Source: Pleomorphomonas sp. PLEO (GTDB lineage: Bacteria > Pseudomonadota > Alphaproteobacteria > Rhizobiales > Pleomorphomonadaceae). Taken from it: DNA of 39,341 bases. The translations under genes were made by a program, and so were the position numbers. The notes beneath the pieces were generated by a model. It saw nothing but the letters and a program-made list of their open reading frames with translations, had not been told where the DNA came from and ran no database searches. The DNA lies in assembly GCF_041320595.1 (NCBI RefSeq), contig NZ_CP166625.1, forward strand, positions 680,660 to 720,000. Reading direction: 5' to 3'. The first letter of the stretch is position 1, and each line of letters starts with the position of its first letter. This document shows positions 26,224-32,654 of the stretch, one piece after another.

Positions 26224-26292
26224 AGGCCGGTCCCCGTCTTCCGCCGGCCTCTCAGAGTGGCTGGCACGGTCGTCCCACCCACCGTGCCGGCC
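26224..26292 (+). other. Two further hairpins between cydX and cydD
   Basis: After the cydABX terminator, AGGCCGG (26224-26230) pairs with CCGGCCT (26244-26250) around 13 bases. Then GGCTGGCACGGT (26259-26270) pairs with ACCGTGCCGGCC (26281-26292), a 12-pair stem with one U-G wobble and a ten-base loop. The second is followed after a few bases by a short TTTTC. They may be backup terminators or a leader controlling cydDC. The remaining bases to 26395 show no clear promoter. Confidence 0.5.
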
Positions 26293-26395
26293 GCCTCATT
26301 TTCTAATCGCGTCCAAGTGAAGGCGACCGCCCTTGCGGTTCCCGTTGGCGCATGGCAATCCGGCTTGCCACCCCTCATCACCGGCCCATTTCCGC

Positions 26396-28117
26396 ATGCA
26401 TAAACCCGAGACCCTTCTCGACGATCTTTCGGCTGATGTGCGAAAGGAGACGGCGCTGCTTCTTGCCGCCGCCGTGGCCGAGGGGCTGCTGGGAGTGGCC
26501 GCCGCCTTTGTCACTGCTCGCATTATCGATGCCGTGGTCTTTCGCGGCGCCGACTTCGCCGTCATCCTGCCTTGGCTCATGCAGCTTCTCGGCATTGCCT
26601 TTCTTAAGGCGATGATCGGTTACGCCGGTTCTCAGTTCGGTTTCGAGGCGGCGGCGCGGGCGCGGCGGAGCTTGTTCGCCCGCCTTCTCGATCAGGTCGC
26701 GACGCTCGGGCCGGTACGGCTTTCCGGCACCGCGACCGGCGATCTTGCTACCACCCTGACCGACGCCGTAGCCGGCATCGAGCCCTACTGGCGGCAATGG
26801 CTGCCGGCCACCGCCACCGTCGCCGTGCTGCCCGTCGCCATCCTGCTTGCCGTGCTGCCGGTCGATTGGCGCTCGGCCATTGTGTTCGCGGTGACGCTGC
26901 CGCTTTTGCCGATGTTCATGGTGCTGGCTGGGCGCTCGGCCGAGCGTGCCAACCAGCGGCAATGGGTCTCGATGGCGCGGCTTGGCGGCCATCTCCTCGA
27001 CGCCGTCGCTGGCCTTGCCGATCTGGTGCTGCTTGGCGCGGCCAAGCGCGAGGTGGCATTGGTGGCCCGGACCGCCGACGACTACCGGCGCGAGACCATG
27101 AAAGTGTTGCGCCTCGCCTTCTTGTCGGCGCTGGTTCTGGAATTCTTCGCCACCGTTTCCATCGCCGTGACGGCGGTTCTGGTGGGGTTCCGCCTGCTCT
27201 GGGGGGAGATCGCTTTCGTCGATGGCCTCACCGTGCTGCTGCTCGCACCATTGTTCTATGCGCCGCTCCGGACGCTCGGTACCGAGCGGCACGCCCGCAT
27301 GGAGGCGGTGGCCGCTGCCGAGCGGCTCGCGGATTTTCTGGCCCGGCCAACTCACCGGCGAACTGGCGGCGAATCCTTTTCTGCCGGAGCGGCGGTATCG
27401 GTCCGCTTCGACAATGTCTCGGCCGACTACGGCGACGGTCGCCTCGCCCTTGATGGCGTCAGCTTTGAGGTCCGCGCCGGAGAGCAGATTGCGATCGTTG
27501 GCGAGAGCGGCGCCGGCAAGTCGACCCTCTTGTCGCTGATCGCCGGATTTCTAGAGCCTTCAACAGGCACCATCCTGATCGACGGTCGGCCGCTCGAATC
27601 CCTTGACCTCGACGATGTTAGGCGACACATCGCCTTTCTGCCCCAGCGCGCCTTCCTGTTCGATGCCACGATCGCCGAGAATGTCGCCATGAACAGGCCG
27701 GGCGACGTCGCGGCGGCACTCAAGGCCGCCCGCGCTGACGATTTCATTGCTCGTCTTCCCGGCGGGGTGGAAAGCCGTCTCGGCGAAGGTGGTGCCGGCC
27801 TTTCAGGTGGCGAGGCGCAGAGGCTGATGCTGGCCCGCGCTCTCCTGGTTCCTGCGCCGCTCGTGCTGATGGACGAGCCCACGGCCCATCTCGATGCCGT
27901 CACCGAGGCGGCTGTCGGGGAAGCGATCGCCGCGCTTTCCATTGGCCGTACACGCCTCACCATCGCCCACCGTCTGCGCACGGTGGAAGCTGCCGACCGT
28001 GTCCTGGTTTTCGCCGGCGGCCGGTTGGTTGAGGAAGGGGCACCGGCCGAGCTGAAGGCGCGCGGCGGTGCGTTTGCCTCGATGTTGGCGACGTTGGAAG
28101 GCGAGGGCGCGGCGTGA
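26396..28117 (+). CDS. cydD: CydD subunit of the thiol (glutathione/cysteine) ABC exporter for cytochrome bd assembly
   Basis: ABC exporter half-transporter: N-terminal six-helix membrane domain (about residues 20-310) and C-terminal ATPase. Walker A is GESGAGKST (about residues 369-377), the signature LSGGEAQR and Walker B LVLMDEPTAHLD. CydDC exports cysteine/glutathione to the periplasm and is required for cytochrome bd maturation; more recent work also implicates it in haem handling. The ATG at 26396 (573 residues) fits the family length, but it has no clear ribosome-binding site, and a TTG 21 codons upstream (26333) is possible. It is separated from cydX by a strong terminator, so it probably has its own promoter or depends on readthrough. 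Its stop overlaps cydC (GTGA). Confidence 0.92.
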   Translation: MHKPETLLDDLSADVRKETALLLAAAVAEGLLGVAAAFVTARIIDAVVFRGADFAVILPWLMQLLGIAFLKAMIGYAGSQFGFEAAARARRSLFARLLDQVATLGPVRLSGTATGDLATTLTDAVAGIEPYWRQWLPATATVAVLPVAILLAVLPVDWRSAIVFAVTLPLLPMFMVLAGRSAERANQRQWVSMARLGGHLLDAVAGLADLVLLGAAKREVALVARTADDYRRETMKVLRLAFLSALVLEFFATVSIAVTAVLVGFRLLWGEIAFVDGLTVLLLAPLFYAPLRTLGTERHARMEAVAAAERLADFLARPTHRRTGGESFSAGAAVSVRFDNVSADYGDGRLALDGVSFEVRAGEQIAIVGESGAGKSTLLSLIAGFLEPSTGTILIDGRPLESLDLDDVRRHIAFLPQRAFLFDATIAENVAMNRPGDVAAALKAARADDFIARLPGGVESRLGEGGAGLSGGEAQRLMLARALLVPAPLVLMDEPTAHLDAVTEAAVGEAIAALSIGRTRLTIAHRLRTVEAADRVLVFAGGRLVEEGAPAELKARGGAFASMLATLEGEGAA

Positions 28118-29808
28118 AAGATTTGCTCCGTCTCCTCGGTCTTTACCGGCGGCATGTCGGCTGGATCGCGCTGTCGATGCTGGTGTCGCTGGTGGCGACG
28201 CTCGCCAACGTGGGGCTGATGGCGGTGTCCGGCTGGTTCATCACTGCCATGGCGGCGGCTGGCCTTGCCGGCGTTACCATGAACTACTTCACGCCGGCGG
28301 CGGTCATCCGGGGACTGGCCATCCTGCGCACCGGCGGTCGCTATGTCGATCGCGTGGTCGGTCACGAGGCAACGTTGCGTCTTCTCGCCGACACGCGCGC
28401 CCATCTGTTCGCCAGGATGGTGCCGCTCGCTCCGGCCGCCCTCGACGACCTCCGCTCAGGTGATTTGCTCGCTCGGCTCAAGGCCGACATCGATCGACTG
28501 GAGCTGACCTTCCTGCGGCTTCTGTCGCCACTGGCCGTTGCCCTGCTGACGCTCGCCGCCGTCGGTTTGGTGCTCTTTCTTCATGATGGGCTGTTGTCGG
28601 CCTGTGTACTCGCGGTTCTGATCGGCTTTGGTCTTCTGGCGCCCGCGCTTGCCGCGGCGGCGGCGGCAGGTCCCAGCCGTGCGCTGACAGCGCGTTCGGC
28701 CGATCTTCGCCGGTTGGTCATCGACGATCTCTCCGGCCTCATGCCGCTCATCCTCACCGGCGCTTTTGCCGGTCATCGCGACCGGCTTGTCGGGGTGATG
28801 TCCTCGCTCGTCCAAACCGAGCGCCAACTCGCCCGTCGGGCAGCGTTCGGGCAAGCGCTTGGGCGGCTCTCCGGCGATTTGGCTTTGATCGTGGCGCTTG
28901 CCGTCGGCGTGCCGCTGGTTGCCGCCGGCCGAATGGCCGGCCCGGACCTTGCCATGGCGGCGCTTCTTTCACTGTCGGCGGCCGAGGTTTTCATGGGGCT
29001 GCCGGCGGCTTTTCTCGGCGTTGCCTCGACGCTCGCTTCGGCGCGGCGGCTGTTTGCCATCCTCGATCGCCAGCCGCCAGTCACCGAGCCGGCGAATCCC
29101 AGACCGCAGCCCGAGGGGCGTGATCTTCGCCTCGATGGCGTGACGCTTCGTTATCCCGGCGGTCTCCGGCCGGCCCTTGGCGACATCAGCCTCGATATTC
29201 CCTTCGGTAGCCGTGTGGCGCTGGTTGGCGAGAGCGGGGCCGGCAAATCGTCGATCGCTGCTCTGCTTGTCAGGCTGCGCGACCCCAATGCCGGAGAAAT
29301 ACGGCTCGGCGGTGTCGCACTCACCGATCTCGCGCTTGCCGATGTCCGCCGGACAGTCGGGATGGTGCCGCAGAAGCCGCATCTCTTCACTTTGACGCTT
29401 GAGGAAAATCTCCGCCTCGGCCGTCCGTCGGCGACCGCCGACGAACTCGCCGCCGCTATCGAGGCGGCCAGTCTCGCTGATTTCGTCGCCCGGTTGCCGC
29501 AAGGGCTTGCAACGCCGGTCGGCGTCGCTGGCACCACGCTGTCAGGTGGGGAGGCACGTCGCGTCGCCATCGCTCGCCTGTTGCTGCTCGACCCGGACAT
29601 CCTCATCCTTGATGAACCGGGCGAAGGGCTCGACCCGGAAACCGAGGCCACCGTGCTCGATCGGGTGCTCGATCGGATGGCCGGCCGGACGGTGATCCTG
29701 ATTACCCATGCCCGTGCCGCGCTTCACCGTATGGATCGCGTGGTAGAGCTCGACAGCGGCCAGATTATAGAGAATCGTCCGCCCTCTGACGCGTCACGAA
29801 GGGTCTAG
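28114..29808 (+). CDS. cydC: CydC subunit of the thiol ABC exporter for cytochrome bd assembly
   Basis: 564-residue half-transporter that pairs with CydD. It starts at GTG 28114, overlapping the cydD stop by four bases. The membrane domain has the typical CydC opening (LLRLLGLYRRHVGWIALSML) and VSGWFITAMAAAGLAG, and the conserved ILRTGGRYVDRVVGHEATLR segment. ATPase motifs are Walker A GESGAGKSS (372-380), signature LSGGEARR, and Walker B ILILDEPGEGLD. The switch histidine is in LITHARAAL. Length and order (cydDC) are standard, although these genes follow cydABX rather than precede it. No convincing terminator follows. Confidence 0.94.
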   Translation: MKDLLRLLGLYRRHVGWIALSMLVSLVATLANVGLMAVSGWFITAMAAAGLAGVTMNYFTPAAVIRGLAILRTGGRYVDRVVGHEATLRLLADTRAHLFARMVPLAPAALDDLRSGDLLARLKADIDRLELTFLRLLSPLAVALLTLAAVGLVLFLHDGLLSACVLAVLIGFGLLAPALAAAAAAGPSRALTARSADLRRLVIDDLSGLMPLILTGAFAGHRDRLVGVMSSLVQTERQLARRAAFGQALGRLSGDLALIVALAVGVPLVAAGRMAGPDLAMAALLSLSAAEVFMGLPAAFLGVASTLASARRLFAILDRQPPVTEPANPRPQPEGRDLRLDGVTLRYPGGLRPALGDISLDIPFGSRVALVGESGAGKSSIAALLVRLRDPNAGEIRLGGVALTDLALADVRRTVGMVPQKPHLFTLTLEENLRLGRPSATADELAAAIEAASLADFVARLPQGLATPVGVAGTTLSGGEARRVAIARLLLLDPDILILDEPGEGLDPETEATVLDRVLDRMAGRTVILITHARAALHRMDRVVELDSGQIIENRPPSDASRRV

Positions 29809-29830
29809 CGCTTGTGCCGCCGCCGTCGTC

Positions 29831-29974
29831 ATGCTAAGGGGCGGCGAACCATTTCGGAGAGTTGGATGCTCCTCGGCCACGATCAGCGACGACGACGCGA
29901 CGCACGCGCTTTTAAGCGCGCTTTCGCGTCTTCCCGCGCCTGATCAGCCGATCCCCTGGGGTCCGCGGATTTGA
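29831..29974 (+). CDS. Possible small ORF overlapping the GNAT start (47 aa)
   Basis: A 47-codon frame between cydC and the acetyltransferase starts ATG 29831 (MLRGGEPFRRVG...) and ends ...PIPWGPRI with a TGA that overlaps the ATG at 29974 (TGATG). The coupling geometry is suggestive, but the upstream ribosome-binding site is poor. The product is soluble with an acidic ISDDDATHALLSAL stretch and matches no family I recognise. It competes with the alternative frame at 29866-29943; at most one is likely real. Confidence 0.25.
   Translation: MLRGGEPFRRVGCSSATISDDDATHALLSALSRLPAPDQPIPWGPRI
29866..29943 (+). CDS. Possible 25-aa arginine-rich leader peptide
   Basis: ATG 29866 follows a well-placed GGAGA ribosome-binding site (five-base spacing) and encodes 25 residues beginning MLLGHDQRRRRDAR. 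Four consecutive arginine codons are CGA CGA CGA CGC, of which CGA is normally rare. Within the reading frame GCGCTT and AAGCGC (around 29907-29920) can form a hairpin, flanked by GACGC/GCGTC. A translated leader affecting the acetyltransferase gene at 29974 is conceivable. No homologue is recognised. Confidence 0.3.
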   Translation: MLLGHDQRRRRDARAFKRAFASSRA

Positions 29975-30558
29975 TGGCGCCGCACCCCGCTTTTCCATGG
30001 TTCGACATGACCGCCATCGATCTCTCACTCGCCCGTTCCATCGACACCTTTGTGCTCGAGGACGTCGTCTTCCGGCCGGAAATGGCTGGTGACGCCGCCG
30101 CCATCGACGTTATTCACGACGTGACCTTCGGCCCTGGCCGCTACAGCCGCACCGCCTTTCGTTTGCGTGAAGGCCACGCGCCCAATGGCCCGACCAGCCT
30201 CGTCGCCGTCTATCGGGGGAATATCATTGGCTCGGTGCGACTCACCGCCATCGCGGCGGGCGAAACGCCGGCACTGCTGCTCGGCCCGCTCGCCGTGTTG
30301 CCGGCGCTCAAGAGCCTTGGTGTCGGCAAGGCATTGATGCGCCTCTCCATGGAAGCGGCGCGTCAGCGGCACCACCGGTTGATCGTACTGGTCGGCGATC
30401 TTCCCTATTATTGGCCGTTTGGTTTCCGCGTCGTGCCGCCTAGCCGGCTGCAAATGCCGGGGCCGGTCGATCCGGCTCGGCTGTTGTGGGCAGAATTGAC
30501 GCCGGGTGCGTCCGAAGCCGTCGCCGGCCCGGTGAGAGCGACCGGTCCGGCCACCTAA
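29974..30558 (+). CDS. GNAT family N-acetyltransferase (YhbS-like)
   Basis: 194-residue cytoplasmic acyltransferase using acetyl-CoA. The acetyl-CoA-binding motif A is LLGPLAVLPALKSLGVGKAL (about residues 102-121), with GVGKA as the pyrophosphate loop. The YYWPFGFR segment (145-152) is the YhbS-like motif B region. The N-terminal VFRPEMAGDAAAIDVIHDVTFGPGRYSRTA is also typical. Start choice is uncertain: ATG 29974 is used, but ATG 30007 or TTG 29971 is possible; none has a strong ribosome-binding site. It is convergent with the vWA/GATase-like gene, seven bases apart, with no terminator between them. The substrate is unknown. Confidence 0.87.
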   Translation: MAPHPAFPWFDMTAIDLSLARSIDTFVLEDVVFRPEMAGDAAAIDVIHDVTFGPGRYSRTAFRLREGHAPNGPTSLVAVYRGNIIGSVRLTAIAAGETPALLLGPLAVLPALKSLGVGKALMRLSMEAARQRHHRLIVLVGDLPYYWPFGFRVVPPSRLQMPGPVDPARLLWAELTPGASEAVAGPVRATGPAT

Positions 30559-30565
30559 ACTCGCA

Positions 30566-32647
30566 TTACCGGCTTTCCCGCCACCAAAGACCGCCGACGG
30601 CCAGCAGCAGCGCCGCGGCGGCGAGAAGTCCGAGGTAGACCGGGACCGTCTCGACCCCTGCCACCTCGTAGGCCTCCGATGCCTTGAAGCCGATCCAGCC
30701 GTCGCCTGAGTAGGCGCCGGCCGCCGATCGGCGCATCGCCACCGTGGGAATGACGAGCGATCCACCCGCTTCCGCCCTGAGACGCATTGCCGTACCGCCG
30801 GTTGCCTCGGCGATCGGCTTGACCGGTTCGGTGGTCGAGACGAGGGCTCGGAATTCGCGCGGATTGGCCGGGCCGATATGGGCGAGGGCGGTGAGCGTGC
30901 CATCGCTCGCCTTGTAGAGGCCAGGCAGCGGCGCGGCGAGCGTCGTACCGAAGCGACCGGGTCCGAGAGGCGCGAGGTTGGCGATTCGGTGCTCGGAGCT
31001 GTCGGGGAAGGTCACGGTTACCGGCGCCGCTGTTTCCTTGAGGGTGCGTCGCTCGACGGTGAGGTGACCGCTTTCGCCGGAAAGACGGAGTGCCTCCTCC
31101 TCGAGTTCCGGCTCTCCCATCAGCCAGTGGGCGACGTTGCGCAACAGTTCGGCATGCGGGCCGCCGCCTTCGAAGCCGCGTGCCCACAGCCACACCTGAT
31201 CGCTGAGCAGCATGGCGACGCGGCCCTTGCCCTCGCGAGACAACACCAGCAGCGGCTTGCCGTCTGGTCCGGACATCAGCGCGTCGCCGCGATTTTCTCG
31301 GGTTTCGACGAGGCGGAACCAGCGCGACCATTGAGGCGGATCGACGTTGCCACCGGGCAGATTGGCCGTCACCGGATGGCGGGCGCCAAGGGCCGTCACG
31401 GTTGGCCGGAACGGTGCTTCGATGACATTGCCATCGGGAATGGCCGGCAGAAGGGGCGCCAGCGGGCTGTCGTAGACACTGTCGGCGTTGAGCGGATCGG
31501 GGCCGGCGGCCATCAACAACGCGCCGCCGTCGGCGACGTAACGAGCAATGTTGTCGAAGTAGAGAAGCGGCAGCACGCCGCGTTTTTCGTAGCGGTCGAA
31601 AATGATCAGGTCGAAGTCGTTGATCTTCTCGTCGAACAGCTCTCGTGTTGGGAAGGCGATCAGCGACAGTTCGTCGATCGGCGTGCCATCCTGCTTTTCG
31701 GGTGGCCGTAAGATGGTGAAATGGACGAGATCGACCGAGGCGTCGGATTTCAGAAGATTGCGCCAGGTACGCTCGCCAGCGTGTGGTTCTCCGGAAACCA
31801 GCAGGACGCGAAGCGCCTGTCGCACGCCGTCGATGACGGCGACCTCGGTGTTGTTGAGTGGCGAGAGCTCGCCTGGAAGCGGTGGCGCCTCGACCTCGAC
31901 AATGTTGTTACCGGCGTGCGGGATAGCGATATCGACGGAGCGCTCCTCGCCCGGCGCCATGGTCACAGTCGCCACGAGCTCGCCGTCGCGGCGGATGACC
32001 ACAGGCACCGCCGCGCCATCCGGCGATCGGCCGTCATCGACGAGGCGGAAGCTGAGGCGCTGCGTCGAGCGGACAAGCGCGAACTTCGGGCTGGAGGTCA
32101 GCTCGATACGGCGGTCATATTCATTCGGGTCGCCGGTGACGAGTACGTGTACCGGCGCCGAAAAGCCGAGGCCTGCGACATCTTTCGGCGCATCGTGGAT
32201 CCGGCCGTCGCTGACGATGACGGCGCCGCCGATTCGGTCGGCCGGTACGTCGGAGAGGGCGCGGGCGACGTCGGCGAAAAGGCGCGTGCCGTCGGCGTTG
32301 TCGGTCGCGGCGGCCGGCACCTCGCGCAGTTCCACACCGGAAAGACGGGAGAGGCGATCCTTGAGCGCCGCATAGGCGGCATCGGTGTCGGCCGGCCTGC
32401 CGGCCAACGATTGCGAGGCGCTGCGGTCGGCGACCAGCGCCACCACTGATGGCAGCGCCTTGCGATCCTCGGCGACGAGTTCCGGCCTCGCCGCGCCGAG
32501 AAGCAGGAGAGCCAGGGCGAGAGCCCTGAGGAGCACACCGCGCCGGCGACGAAAGGCCATCAAGGCGAGAAGGGCGAGCGCCAAGATGCCGCCGCCCAAA
32601 AGGACGGGGACAGGCAGGAGCGGTGCGAAGGCGATCGACCAGATCAT
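30566..32647 (-). CDS. Membrane protein with vWA and glutamine-amidotransferase-like domains
   Basis: 693-residue inner-membrane protein, last gene of the moxR operon. Two N-terminal membrane helices (about residues 8-30 and 38-54) precede a von Willebrand A-like domain with an intact metal-site start, DRSAS (Asp74, Ser76, Ser78), and the later VSDGRIHD. The region of about residues 265-500 resembles the GATase1-like (DUF1355-type) fold, with VLLVSGEPHAGERTWRNLL, FDLIIFDRYE and YVADGGALLMAAGPD. No catalytic Cys-His pair typical of active amidotransferases is evident. A C-terminal helix (about 668-687) re-enters the membrane. The ATG at 32647 lies seven bases after the preceding gene, with GAGG as ribosome-binding site. 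Probable role: envelope chaperone-like complex with the MoxR ATPase; exact function unknown. Confidence 0.85.
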   Translation of the reverse strand: MIWSIAFAPLLPVPVLLGGGILALALLALMAFRRRRGVLLRALALALLLLGAARPELVAEDRKALPSVVALVADRSASQSLAGRPADTDAAYAALKDRLSRLSGVELREVPAAATDNADGTRLFADVARALSDVPADRIGGAVIVSDGRIHDAPKDVAGLGFSAPVHVLVTGDPNEYDRRIELTSSPKFALVRSTQRLSFRLVDDGRSPDGAAVPVVIRRDGELVATVTMAPGEERSVDIAIPHAGNNIVEVEAPPLPGELSPLNNTEVAVIDGVRQALRVLLVSGEPHAGERTWRNLLKSDASVDLVHFTILRPPEKQDGTPIDELSLIAFPTRELFDEKINDFDLIIFDRYEKRGVLPLLYFDNIARYVADGGALLMAAGPDPLNADSVYDSPLAPLLPAIPDGNVIEAPFRPTVTALGARHPVTANLPGGNVDPPQWSRWFRLVETRENRGDALMSGPDGKPLLVLSREGKGRVAMLLSDQVWLWARGFEGGGPHAELLRNVAHWLMGEPELEEEALRLSGESGHLTVERRTLKETAAPVTVTFPDSSEHRIANLAPLGPGRFGTTLAAPLPGLYKASDGTLTALAHIGPANPREFRALVSTTEPVKPIAEATGGTAMRLRAEAGGSLVIPTVAMRRSAAGAYSGDGWIGFKASEAYEVAGVETVPVYLGLLAAAALLLAVGGLWWRESR

Positions 32648-32654
32648 GATGGCC

